Assembly: GCA_907163375.1 (NCBI GenBank)
Contig: CAJQUW010001438.1
Location: forward strand, 1-64,000
Length of the DNA: 64,000 nucleotides
DNA from: Prostheceraeus crozeri
Lineage: Eukaryota; Platyhelminthes; Polycladida; Euryleptidae
Direction of reading: 5' to 3'
Position 1 is the first letter of the stretch, and the number at the start of each line of letters is the position of its first letter. Positions 35,800-48,139 of this stretch are shown piece by piece. The notes below the pieces were generated by a model that saw only the letters and a list, made by a program, of their open reading frames with translations, had not been told where the DNA came from and did no database searches. The position numbers were made by a program, and so were the translations under genes.

Positions 35800-38645
35800 T
35801 CATGTTGGCGCGTTTTTTTTACTAATGCAACAACTGATTCTGTACAGGTTTCAGATGGAAGCAGTCGATGTACCATCAGTTCCACGGACAATCAATTTAC
35901 GCCGTTTATTTGATGTCGACTACCGCAAACATGCAATTTGGATTTTTTGGATTTAGTATGGGATAAAACAATCAATAAGATCAGAAGGCAATGTTTGAAT
36001 TTAGAGATTCAAAGTCGCGTTAATCACCTATAGAAAAAAAGTAAATAAACATTAGTGCCATCAGCGTATGAGTGATGAACAAGACCATAAGATGCTATGA
36101 CATCAGAAATAGTCTTTGAGTGGTCAATGGACTTACTGTCTAATATGGACTTAAAGTGGTCAAAATGTCTTTTAGTGTTGCAGCCGACATAATTACTATT
36201 TTACAATCAAGTTTCATTAGAACAAGACAAACTTTGCCACGCTTTTCATATTTATAAGCTTAGCATTTGTTGATCAATATCGCCTCTCAACGCTCTGAAC
36301 ATCCTCCATACGTGCTCTGCCATCTTGAAAACGCTTTCGTCAATTGGTATTCTGAAGTTTCATGCATGTAGAATCCCGGAATAGCCTACTTAGTATCTGT
36401 GTAATTTCTACATAGCTTCCTCCATCGACAAAAATAATGAGTTTGATTTTTGTATAGTTATAGTTGCATCCATTGAGTAAGGCTGCATCTTCCATCAATT
36501 ATTATTATTTTCTGAATTACTCAGTCCTGATATGACGCTAACATCCAGAGATAGCTGCCGGTAGAATGCAGCGCAACATCAAATCCTAAATTATCCTCGG
36601 TGATCATCTCGAGTGAATGCATCCAAAGCGAACTGCTGTTGAAGAATTTTCAACGTTTCAAGAACAAGGGACCTGCGAGCGAGAACACCCGTCGTATATT
36701 AGTATCAAAAAACCTTCTCTCCTTGAATACTTGATTGGCCGCAAAACAAAAGAAATAAGGATGTGTAGGCTACAATTGCCAGAAGTTTCGAGTCATAACT
36801 TTTCCCCTACAGAAGATCGTCAAAACCAGGGTAGATGATTTGTTTATTGCCTTTTTAATAGCTGCAGCGAATTTCACCGAGAGGACAGGCGAGCCCAGGA
36901 AATGTGTATAAAAGGGCAGTACAGTTTTTAATATTTCTTTTTCTACTTGCGCCAAAAAAATACAGAATGGGAGAAGTGGGTAAATCCATTTTATATGACT
37001 ATTGATGATTTTTATATGACATTTGATCTTAAAAATCAAAAATGTCTGGTCAAAAGAATACAGTACATTTTTCAAAATTCATTAAGAAATCAAAAACTGA
37101 ATCGTGATGATCCATAGTTGATTTTCACCTTTTGGTGCAATAACTAGTCACACAAATGATGTACATGTATTTTGCTGTATAAAGAAAATAAAACGATCAT
37201 TTCTAAGTTGATAAATGTGCATCGGTCAGAAGACAATTTTCGTGGGACAAAGTCTAATTGAAAAATGTCCCAAATCAATGCAAATACAGTCCTGAATTAT
37301 AGTCTTTGAAAATGCGGTTCATGCGCTTTAACATGATACATAACTTTGTTATGCATAATTTATGTAGATCACAACGAAATTCCCGAAGATATATTACCTA
37401 TGCTCGGACACGCATTTTTGGTACTTTTTCTGTCTTGCGCTAAATACTAAATATAATTTTCATGAAGAAAACTTTGTTAGATTAATTTGAATTTAAGATG
37501 GCCGAAATGAGTTGATACTGAGAATGCCATGATATCTATAAATCTAGTTTCTATAATCGAAAATTGGATCAAGTGTCTTAAGGAGCTACAACAGTGAGAA
37601 ATTCTCAAAAACATGTCTTTTAACCCTAGTTGCTGCTTGGAATGTAGAGGACCTTAGATTTCAACATCATCTGGAGCCGGATCTCCTTTACACCCTCAGT
37701 TGCTGTCTCAGTCTACGTGACAATTAATTGTCAATTTATCTTCCAAAATCACTAAGTAAAAAGTCTGAATCTTCATTTTTGAAGTCATTTCGTTGAGTCA
37801 GCGATTGCAACTTTATTTCTGTTCTCTTAGAAGGAAGAGAACGGAAAATAAAGAGCAGCAATTTAGAAGTCAATTAGCATCAAATTCAAAGAAGATAAAT
37901 TGCCCTGTTTTGGTGTTTTTGACAAGTTATCAGAAATCCAAGCGAAGCAGTCAAGAAACAGATCACACACTTTGATCAACTTTCTATCTAATGGCTTGCA
38001 AGATACGTCAAAGTTTGTAATAATTCGTTCTCTGTGAACCTCCGGGAAGTTCGTATCTCGATTAATTTCTCTGATAAGGAGTGTGATGTGATGCCATTCC
38101 TTACAGCTAAACTTCGAAGAAGGATGAGAGATAGCTCGAAGAAAAGGAAGGATGGTTGCCGTCTAAGTGAAAATTACTGAGATTCACCTTGCGACCTTCC
38201 GTTTGAAATTTCATCCCAGTCATCAGTACGCAGGTAACTAAGATTTTCCGACTTCGATGTAAACTTTCGTTGACGATGATTTGCATTTCAATATTCAAAG
38301 AAGATTTGAGTACAGGCTACTGTTGTTTTGAATAGTAGTAAGCATGTTACTTACAAACATAAGAAAGTTTTCAAAAATCGCATTCTTACGCGTTCGTTGT
38401 GACGGATCATTGTGTTCGTCATGGAGTACCGATTTGTCTTAGCGGTTTCCTTCAGTCATTCATTCATGCCTCATTCAATTAAACTATGTGCTTCAAACGG
38501 TACTTCTTTTTCCTTCCACAATAATATATGGGCACGACTCTACTAGTGTGATAAAGACATACTTTCGATGGTATATGAACTATTTCACACTTAACAAAGT
38601 AGTGAGAAGCCTATATGATTAATATAGTGAGCTAAGCAAAATACA
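35800..38645. other. No gene recognised
   Basis: AT-rich stretch with frames up to 101 codons (36770-37075, minus) and no recognisable domain, repeat or RNA gene. Confidence 0.5.
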
Positions 38646-38649
38646 CTTA

Positions 38650-39450
38650 GAAGACTTAATCATAGAATAAGTATATCAGGTAGAGTGGTAAATCAGCATT
38701 TATCAACTCCCCAATGTGTATACACTTTCGGTTTTATTAAATGAACTCGAGCGGGATATAGTTGTCAATTGTTTCCGAATGTGAAATATGCAAATTTTTG
38801 CAGTTTTGAAGAAATTACAACGTAATTGAGTGATCATGATTGTATTGCAGAAGGAATGATGGCATTTCAAAGATTCTCAGTGTCATGACACCTTGGAGAG
38901 ATTGTCTGTTAAATTAGCAACTCGATGATTGCTATTGCTTTTATGCTGAACCTCAAGAGAATCTTCTTAAGCGAGATCATATCACAGGCAACCTGCCACT
39001 GGTAGAGTAAAATCACATAATTAAAGACAATGATTTCAATTAACTAAAAACATGAATTTAGTGAATCATAAAATCATGCCGGTGAAAATTGAATTAAAAA
39101 CTTGAAATTTCAGCCAAGAAAGCATGGATAATATCGCGACTTTTTCATGAAGACTTCCATTATAACACGTATCATGAAATTCCCTTGATAATCAGCTTAA
39201 TTTCCGCTTAGTTAGGATGCTATTAGCAAATATTCATTCCTTTTGATATCCAACTTGTTTCACATTACATATAAGGGAGAGTCAGTATATAAATTTTCAA
39301 ATTTTAACTTTTTAAAACTGCTCAAATAATTTTTTGGATCATGGGAACGCAATCTGCGCAAAAAACTGAATCTTTTCATATAAACATTTTCACTGTATAC
39401 AGATACTTTTTTTAGTCGATACTCTACCTACTGTATATATCCCTACTCTA
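38650..39450 (+). repeat. Dispersed repeat family R, longest copy outside the hAT region
   Basis: About 800 bp that aligns in inverted orientation to about 46950-47440. Shared words include GATTATCAAGGGAAT-TCATG, GGATATCAA-A-GAATGAATATT, TTGAGCAGTTTT and CTTGAGGTTCAGCAT, read on the minus strand here. Parts are also at 27185-27430 and 33255-33420. No ORF is conserved between copies, so this is a non-coding interspersed repeat. Confidence 0.78.
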
Positions 39451-39454
39451 TAGA

Positions 39455-40780
39455 CTTAATGACAATATTCACAAATAAAGTTGCAAAAGATCTTTTTTAT
39501 ATTTCATTTTCGGCTGGACTGCATTATTTTGTAAAATTTTAATCATTCAAACAAAATATTTTATATTCATTACAAAATTTGTGAGGGTTCTGGGCATCGT
39601 ACTCCTCCCATAGGCATCATATTCCACTTCCATTCTAACTTTCTTCGTGAAATAGATCCAAACATTTCGGGTCGACATATTTCATCATGTGAACATTGGT
39701 CTTCAATGGGTTAATGCATTTTAGAAGCCCAACAATAGATCACATGTGGACAGTGTCATAGCAGAGACCTTTGTATTTTTTAAAGAAAACTTTGCGTCAT
39801 AGACATGTAAATATTATCACTAGAAATTGAGCTATAGATCCTCAGATCAAAAGAGGGAACAACGGTAGCCTGAATAACCACCATTTCATCCAATATCATG
39901 AATTATTAGCAGCCGGTTCCTAACTCTCAATATTTACACTACTTTATATTTGAACATGCAGCCGCAATTAGTACGCAGGAGATGCGCAATTAATATATTC
40001 AGTTCAATCATCAAATACTACTTTTTAAGGTTCTGTATTTTCTGTGTTTTAGTAGTAATCAATGGAGGATCGCCTAATATAACTGAGAGATATGAATAAC
40101 GACAATAACTCAAAAATCAAATCATTCTTGTCTTTTCAAGGCGATTTAGTGGATCATGAGCACTTCCATTTGTTGATCTAAATGCTGTATTGAAGTCAAC
40201 ATTGCTATTCTGAGCTATTGGCGTCAGAGGCAATCGCTGATTATCGTTTGATTTTCGTTGTGCAACTTACTAACACTTACATGTACTTTACTTCGATAGA
40301 ATAAATACTTTTCTTTTGATCAGGCTTCCCTTATACTATTCATCGTGAATCTCATAATTCTTGGATTCATTCCATTATATTCTTGCAAAAGTCCTGGCCT
40401 GCATCGGACGCGTTTTATCGAAAATAAATAGACAAAGACCGGTGTGGTCTCAACCGATCCCACCATCAAGTCTACTTGCAAAGCAACTAAAACTCTGTCG
40501 AAATCTAAGAATGTAGAGAACTTGTGCACAGCAACTTGTCTCTCATCTATTGATGATCTCTGTCTACTCTACCTGTCAATAATGCCAGTGTTATTGAGAC
40601 ATGAACTCTGAATTGAACCCCGAAGCGTGAGAAAGCTACTGCTCCTCAGGATGGCGAAAACCCTTTCACCTGCATTTCACCTTCTACACCATAATTTGAA
40701 CCCAGGGACGATAATCTGCCCCATTCTTACACCCATACATATGCATACCTGGGCATTTCAAGTCATCATTACAGTAGAAT
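39455..40780. other. No gene recognised
   Basis: A minus frame of 69 codons at 40320-40529 is the largest and resembles nothing known to me. The rest is AT-rich. Confidence 0.5.
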
Positions 40781-40785
40781 GCTGA

Positions 40786-41099
40786 GTCAATAAAACAGAA
40801 AGAATAAACAGACAGTATAAACAAGAAAGTCAATAAAACAGAAAGAATAAACAGACAGAATAAACAAGAAAGTCAATAAAACAGAAAGAATAAACAGACA
40901 GAATAAACAAGAAAGTCAAAAAAACAGAAAGAATAAACAGACAGAATAAACAAGAAAGTCAATAAAACAGAAAGAATAAACAGACAGAATAAACAAGAAA
41001 GTCAAAAAAACAGAAAGAATAAACAGACAGAATAAACAAGAAAGTCAAAAAAACAGAAAGAATAAACAGACAGAATAAACAAGAAAGTCAATAAAACAG
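40786..41099. repeat. 43-bp minisatellite, seven units plus a partial
   Basis: Units begin at 40786, 40829, 40872, 40915, 40958, 41001 and 41044, with a 13-base partial from 41087. Each reads GTCAATAAAACAGAAAGAAT then AAACAGACAGAATAAACAAG and AAA. Units differ mainly by T or A after GTCAA, and the first unit has GTATAA in place of GAATAA. There are no unique spacers, so it is not a CRISPR array. Confidence 0.95.
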
Positions 41100-41540
41100 T
41101 AGTTAGGTTACATTTCTACGATAAAAAATCGAAAATTTTGTAAATTTTCACTTGAAATCGCCGCTCTTTTTCAGAAAATTAAAACGATTATAAGGTAGGC
41201 GTTCAAAGGGAGCCATGTCATATTATGCTTGAAAAAGATCAAGGAACATGTGAAAATGTGTTCAATGCTGTCAGCATGTGCTAAACATATATGAAATATT
41301 TGGATAAATCCGAATTAGTTTTCAAAGATATACGCACAAGGGGAAAAATGAAAATATAAACGCGCAATTTACGAAATCACGTCAACTTTGTAATAATAGA
41401 CTTAATAAGTCAAGAAATATCAAAAGCTTGCAATGTTGTCTTGTCAAACACATTCCGTAAATGCTAATATGCAACATCACATCAGTTAACGAAGTCTAAC
41501 GAATGTAAGAAGCAGGTTTTTGAAAAGACGAGACATTTTG

Positions 41541-42180
41541 TTGATAGAGAAGAGTCAAGAATAATTTGATGTTATTTTATTTATAATATAAAGCCATCAA
41601 TTTCAATTTTCCACGATGTAAGCAAAAATATAGCTCTCCCTCAATTTAGACGATTTTTTTATTTTTTAAAAAATAAATAAAGTTCCCCGACGCGTTCCGT
41701 CACGGTGGACAGTATCAAGGGGGTAAGTAAATGAACAGGCAGTTGGCTTAAACATAAAAATGATTAGGCAGTGACGACTCGTTAGATCAATTCATGCTTG
41801 CGGTTGATTTGTGGCTTGTTCAACGCTATGAAGCGTGCTTCGGCCATTTTAGTTTGCATCGAATTCTTTGAAACGCGTCGGGGAACTTTATTTATTTTTA
41901 AAAAATAAAAAAATCGTCTAAATTGAGGGAGAGCTATATTTGTGCTTGCATCGTGGAAAATTGAATAATGAACCTCCCGTATAAGACAACAAAAGATCTA
42001 TCAATTTCAATCACTACTCAGTGATCATTTTCAGGCGAAAAAAATGTTTTTTTTTCAGAAAAAAAAACATTTTTTTCGCTTGAAGATGATTACTGAGTAG
42101 CGATTGAAATTGATAGCTTTATATCATAAATAAAATAACATCAAATAATTCTTGACTCTTCCCTTTCAATAAAATATGCT
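41541..42180. repeat. Nested foldback element
   Basis: Three inverted pairs are nested or adjacent. The outer arms are at about 41541-41603 and 42117-42180 (GAGTCAAGAAT-ATTTGATGTTA). The middle arms are 41604-41696 and 41872-41963 (TAGACGATTTTTTTATTTTT, ending AACGCGTCGGGGAAC). A separate hairpin has arms 41998-42046 and 42068-42116 around a T/A-run loop. No ORF of note is inside. It looks like a foldback-type DNA transposon, or a snapback rearranged by template switching. Confidence 0.85.
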
Positions 42181-42189
42181 CTTTAGTCA

Positions 42190-43570
42190 AGACATTTTCA
42201 AATAGAGACGAGATAATTCACTCGCTACATCAAATGATTCTATAATTTGTTTGTTAACAATTATGTTGCCACAAGATATCGCAGCTATCTTTGTAATTTC
42301 CGCATGTAGAAACAAGTTGATGTGCATCATGATGACTAGCTCCAGAACGGCAAACTGTAACCACAACAGTGCAGGTCTATTAAAGAATATTTCAGTAATT
42401 CATGAAGAGGGCACACATGCAGCACCTGCTGGTTTTAGGGGAGGGGTTGCATCTGCAACACTTGCACTAACCTGGCCGCCGTCCCTGTCTGCACCTTTTT
42501 GTCATGAAATTGTCTGAATCTAAGTCCAAAATCTGAATTCAAGGGTCCATGGTTTAGCAATCTATTAGAAAGGCGAATTTATTTGTTTAGTTTAATTTTC
42601 TGTTTCGCAAATGGCCTACTCTGCTACAAATACGTGCGTAATTCATTCACTATGTCGTGAAAGGAAAGAATATCATAGGAAGAGTCGTCATGAAGAAACA
42701 ACAAGGTATAATGGATGATTTTCATGTGATTCATAGAATTCTGTTTACAAACTGTTGTAATCATATTGAAAAGTGATGTGCTTCTATGTTACTACCTAAA
42801 ATGCTTGCAAAAATTGTAAAATACAGTCCTACGAAAGAGGTACTTTTCGAATTTCGTCATACATGTAAATTTGACCTTCGATGGTATTAATTAATGAAAC
42901 TTCCTTAATTTTACATTCTCCTCTATTTTTTCTCTTTCTTTTTCTAGCTCTTGGGAATTGAATATCTGCCATAAGTCGAATATCCGAACAACATAAAAAA
43001 ATCACATTCATAAAAAATAAAGGGAATAGAATCAAAAGAATCAAAGAGAGATGCACTGAAAAATCGATTTTATGATTAAAATATCTATATTCACAAGAGT
43101 ACTTGAAAAATGTGGTTGGACATTCACAAGAAATGACAATGCATTCAAAACGAATAATGAAAGGAGGAATAAAAATATAGATTGCGTGTTATTCAAAGGT
43201 GCTTCTATATCTGATAAAGGAAGCCAATATACTCGTACATGTAGAAGAGGTGGCAGACTCGCGTAGCAGAGATGATGATCTCATATTTCGAGATGGACCA
43301 TGGTCGATGGTAGAACACATTTTTATATGTAGCAAAGTAGAAAATATTTTTAGAATAAAAATGTGATGCTAGTCAAAGCAAAATATGATTCAAAGCATTG
43401 TGTTTTACATTATTACATTGCACTGTTAGTCTCTATATTGAACAATTGCGATTTGTATTTGTAGTTCTGATGTTTTTCTCGAAAGCGATTGAGAAGTGTG
43501 AAACAGAAGCAAAACTCATCCCTCCAATCAGAAATGCCGGCAAATAGGTCTTCAGCTGCACCTCAAACTG
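42190..43570. other. No gene recognised upstream of the cysteine-rich gene
   Basis: Frames of up to 88 codons (42251-42517) have no recognisable domain. The last part may hold the upstream promoter region of the gene starting near 43620. Confidence 0.45.
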
Positions 43571-43587
43571 CACCTCTAACTCTGATT

Positions 43588-43595
43588 TATATAAA
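43588..43595 (+). promoter_or_regulatory. TATA box of the cysteine-rich secreted gene
   Basis: TATATAAA lies about 30 bases before a plausible cap site (TTTCAAGCAATC, about 43615-43625) and 51 bases before the predicted start codon at 43646. The spacing fits a core RNA polymerase II promoter. The assignment rests on the downstream exon structure. Confidence 0.6.
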
Positions 43596-43645
43596 TCACA
43601 CAGTGTGGATCTGTTTCAAGCAATCTGCAGTAACGACGCTTGAAC

Positions 43646-45186
43646 ATGGATAGGAGGGCTCAGGTAAGCTTCTACAGGAATTTCTATCACATGGATTAAC
43701 TTAAGCACCAGTTTACATGATGAGTGATCTTCTTCTAGACGCGTCACTTATTATCGCTGTCAATGCGCAAATTATGCATAATATTATTGCATGAATAGAA
43801 TGACTGTAATATTATCATCATATTATGACGATGCGGCGATGCTTGACGCTGATGTTTTTACTTGTACATGTGCGCTGTTAAGTGTGAAAATGCGTAGACT
43901 CACAGTATACGTTTAATGGTATCATTTTCATGACTACTTAGATAGTACAATTATATGGAATGACTCGAATCCTATCATTCGACTTTTACACATCGACTCG
44001 CTTCTTTAAAATCCACAAATCTCTGAAATATGTATATAAGCAATGCTTAGACAGACTGCATCCCAAGCGTTTTCCGTATTTTCAAATGTGATGATGCATT
44101 GGCATCAATGATGTATCAAATTCATATCATCAAAGAAGCGGGCTGATAAGATGATGGCACATACATGTAGCCTACATGTGCTGCTATAGACTCAAGAGAT
44201 TTTTGTAAAATCACGTTAATCATGTTTCATGTAACTTAAAGTCCCTATTTCTGTGTATTTAAAAATTACTTACTAGTTTCCGTCATTCTAAGGTTGTTAA
44301 CGTAGTATTAAGCTGTATTAATGTAGCATAATTTGTTTTTAAGACTATTTAATGGCTCTGTGTTATAAGATAAAAATTATGTAAAGATAAAAGATAAAAC
44401 TTCTGTCATTCAAAGGTCGGTAACAGCTAAAAGTCCTCTGGAAACTACATTAATATAGTATAGTTTGCTTTTATTTAATGGTTTTGTGTTGCTGATGATG
44501 CTTACTATAAGTAATGTTGAATTTATAGGCACTGCTGGTTGAACAACTTGTTCACATGCACTTTCATTTGACATTTCAATCTCACAACACATGCATTTAC
44601 CTGCAGTTTGACGGATCTATCGATCTATTCGCATCATTAGTCAATTGAAGCGCATAGACCACTATGACTGACTGTACACAACCAAACACAATCCCTAATT
44701 GGCAAAATGTCACTGAATTAGCATTTTTAGCATTTGTGTTTCCATGTTTTGAATTAATGTGAAGTTTGTGTGTATAGACGGAAGAACAGGGATAATTTCT
44801 CCTACCTGTGCATTTCATCTTTACAGATTCTACTCATCTGCTCGCTGGTGGCGATGTTCTCATGCATTTCTGGAGGAGAATACAAAGACGGTTTTTATTA
44901 CATGTTTTATGATTATGCATACGGCAGAGTAATTGAGGCCGAATTGAAGTATTTGTTGTTTAAGTGCCATGAGAATTGTGAGAAAAACATTACCTGCTTG
45001 AACAAATGTGGAAAATCTGTAAAAATGATATTGTGCAAACGTAGTGCCGATTACTGCAGCTATGAAAAGGAGAAATGCGAAGCTTTCTATCAAGCATGCT
45101 TACATCGCTATTCTGTTACATATGAAATTTCATCGAAGACCGGACAGCTGGAGAGGAAAATAACAGAAACCAAATATTATAAATAA
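43646..45186 (+). CDS. Small secreted cysteine-rich protein, two coding exons
   Basis: Exon 1 (43646-43663) reads ATGGATAGGAGGGCTCAG then GTAAGC. Exon 2 (44827-45186) follows a strong acceptor (pyrimidine tract, TTTACAG). Joining in phase 0 gives 125 residues beginning MDRRAQILLICSLVAMFSC, a typical signal peptide; cleavage is likely near residues 21-23. The mature part starts with an aromatic, acidic stretch, then has eight cysteines at 53, 57, 63, 67, 76, 83, 90 and 97 (spacing 3-5-3-8-6-6-6), an NIT glycosylation sequon at 60 and a lysine-rich tail. AATAAA overlaps the stop codon. Even cysteine number and secretion suggest four disulfides. I do not recognise the family and assign no function. 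The frame also runs 19 codons upstream of exon 2, but that stretch is the intron end. Confidence 0.72.
44280..44490. repeat. Diverged tandem duplication inside the intron
   Basis: Two units of about 90-120 bp share CTGTCATTC-AAGGT-G-TAAC, ATTAATGTAGCATA-TTTG and TATTTAATGG-T-TGTGTT. They lie between the two exons of the secreted gene and have no coding sequence. Confidence 0.6.
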
Positions 45187-45189
45187 ATC

Positions 45190-46600
45190 GTCCAGACGCT
45201 GCGGGTGACGAGAGTGATGATGGAACAGTGTTTTGGAAGCATCCAAACAAAGCTGTGGTAGATGTGTGGTTCAACATGTTATCAATGATAAATATAACTG
45301 AAGAAACAAGATATCACATGTTTTTATTTAGTCTTGCAAGTAGCGGATTTCAGAAACGACTTGGCTGATTTTCCGTGTAGAAAGTATAACCATGGAGTCA
45401 AGAATGTCGTCTTTCTATTAATTTCAAAGAAACATTCAGAGTAAAGCCTCAGTCACAATGAAAACAAAACGACGCAAACAAGAGCATGTAGAGTTCCTAA
45501 AGCTTTCCTGTCTGTGTGGCAGTGTATAACTGCTACACTGATGACTTCGTATTCGCTGCAAAACAGTTTGTTCGGAAACGTTTGGAAAGGCTCACACGAT
45601 GGTTGAGGCCTAACTCAAGGTTTCAGAGCTCTAAATTTCTTCGAAACCTTTATGCATGCCTCTGATATTTTCAATTATTCGTGCTGTTCGTCACAATCTT
45701 TATGGGATTTCGCAAAATTTCAATGGAAAGACATGCTGTCAGAAAATCAAAACTATTGTGTTCATTTAGTCAAAACTTTTTTCATTAGACAGCATTCTCA
45801 AGCAACCCTTGTCAATTTCGTTCATCTTCAGTTTAATGCATATTGAAGTGTAAAATTATTTACACACGAGCAAATGGTTAGCAATGTAAGGCACATTGAG
45901 CTACTTCTAATGTGGCACGCTGAATTTCACCGGCAATGCCTGAAATTTCTCGACACATTCATTGAAACGCGATGTCACTGATTTAGACACTAGAAGGACG
46001 GAGATAGAGAATCATCTGGAAATGCGGATAGGTGCCATTTTTGACCCCTTAACTAATTAACTTTACCCTATGAAATTCGTGTAGAGCTTATACAAATAAC
46101 ACATTCTCTGAAAGCTCTGAATGAGACAGACCTAGCAATCAATCGTGTGATACTGATTTCTAAATGCCAGTCATAACTGTAGAAATCACAGATGCATGAA
46201 AAGTGCTATTTTCCTACATTTTTCTGTGTAGCTTATCATGTTCCAGCGTTGAATTTCATAAGGTCGGCAAATTGATGACACTTGAAAAAAGATATTTTCA
46301 CGGCATCATTCCGCGTGGTGGGCCTTCAGTAATGCGTAACCTATACATGCACACGTTGCTTTGTCTATGTCATAGTAATTACAAGAATTGTACTCACACA
46401 TTCGAATATCCGATTATAATAAAAATGCATGATGATGGCATATGGCTATGGTTTTTAGATTTTTTATGCAATTAACTATACACTCGCTTGGGAGGATTCT
46501 AAAATCACCATGTTGTAAGACATCTGCTGAGTTCAAGTGTCCGACATTTCCCACTCTCCACTACAGATGCGATCTCGAGAAGACAGATGCAACTGGGTCC
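45190..46600. other. No gene recognised
   Basis: Region downstream of the cysteine-rich gene, with frames of up to 90 codons (46203-46475) and no recognisable domain. It may contain that gene's 3' end. Confidence 0.45.
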
Positions 46601-46602
46601 GA

Positions 46603-48128
46603 CAGGGTTGGATCCGGAACCGGCCGCCGGGCCGATCAATTCAGTTAGATCCATGTCGACCGTTCACAACATTCAGTCTAGAATAAATTGCTTAGTCAAT
46701 CATTACAACATTAAAAGCATGTGAATGTTCCATAATTTGAGAGTATACACACGCATGTTTTGTGACATAATATTGCGAACTGTTCTTTAGACACTTAAAA
46801 ATGATTAGTGGCAATTTATGCTATATATTCACGTAGTTCAAACCCTGCTTTATAAGTGATGTAGCTTCCGCAATCCTATTCTAGCCTGCATGAAGAGTAA
46901 GTATATAGAGTGTTAGGTAGGGGGGGGGGGGTGAGGTAGAGTGTCGAAAAAGTATTATCTGTATACAATGAAAATTTTTATTTCAGCGGATTCAGCTTTT
47001 GTGCGGAGGTTACGTTTCTGCGGTCAAAAAAATTATCTGAGCAGTTTTTAAAAAAACAAATTATTGTAAATACCATATACTACTGCCATGAAGCCAATTC
47101 ATAAGTAGTATGAAGCATGTTGGATATCAAGAGAAATGAATATTTCCTAATAAGCATATCAATTAAGCGGAAATGAAGCTGATTATCAAGGGAATCTCAT
47201 GGGCCACATTACAATGCAGGTCCTCATGGAAAAAATGATTTCTTATTGTGCTTCTCGGCTGGAGTTTCAAATTTTCAATTCAATTTTCATCGTCATGATT
47301 TTATGATTTTATGTTTTATTTCTAGAATCTGAATAGTGATATTGACACATTTACATTTTGCTCCACCAGTGGAAGGTACTTTTTGATTTGATCACGGTAA
47401 AGCCTCTTGAGGTTCAGCATGAAAGTGATGGTTTGTAATAGCTACAAGTTTGCACGTTGCAGGCACAACATTTCGCAATATCAGCGCTCACTCAGTGATC
47501 AAATTGTTCATTGCAGAACTTTTATCTTTAGAAAAATTTTTATTTTATTGAACCCTAAAATATTTTGACCACTAGAAGCTTCCTTGTGGAGGCGGGATAT
47601 AGTACGCACACATATTATTACTGTATTAATATCATTATTATGTCAATAGCCGCTTGTGTTATTATTTTCATTATCCGTTTCCAATTTGCTTGTGTTTGAT
47701 TGACTTTGAAAATGTATGTAGTTAACACTATCATAAATTATAAAGTATGCCTACAACTCACTAGACTGGTAAATAGGTCATTACGCGTATTACTTCTCAT
47801 CTATCAAGACATGATGTCAAAGTGTGAATAATTGCATCGTATAATATTCTATTGCAATATATAACTCTCGCTTAGACGGAGCACCAGCAGACCCACCACT
47901 CATGCATTTCATGTATGCTATGTGGAAATTCAATAATGTCTAATGGCACAAGTTGACCAAATGTCTGACGATCGAAGCCTTAACTAACCGGTATAGAGAC
48001 GCCAGCCACCGTCCCATCCCGTCCGGCCGATCTTGAAAACGCCGGCTGCCGGCCCCGTCGCCGGCCGACCGGTTTCATGACGCCGGGCACCGGCCTGGCC
48101 GACAAAAACCTGGCCGGTTCCAACCCTG
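46603..48128. mobile_element. Non-autonomous hAT-like element with high-GC end
   Basis: The left end CAGGGTTGGATCCGGAACC (46603) and the right end, inverted CAGGGTTGGAACCGGCC (ending 48128), are similar hAT-type termini. Flanking octamers GGGTCCGA and GGATCCGC agree at 6 of 8 positions and could be a decayed 8-bp target duplication. The interior includes family R sequence (about 46950-47440, inverted relative to 38650-39450). The last 130 bp are rich in GGCCGG/CCGGCC words, sharply unlike the AT-rich surroundings. No transposase is inside. Confidence 0.6.
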
Positions 48129-48139
48129 GGATCCGCTAA

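Noticed and set aside
40786-41099. Possible CRISPR array
   Set aside because: The 43-bp units are contiguous with no unique spacers, and the window is a metazoan genome. It is a minisatellite.
44770-44826. Start codon at 44770 for the cysteine-rich protein
   Set aside because: The 57 bases before 44827 read as a pyrimidine-rich intron end with TTTACAG, and the upstream exon at 43646 gives a much better signal peptide.
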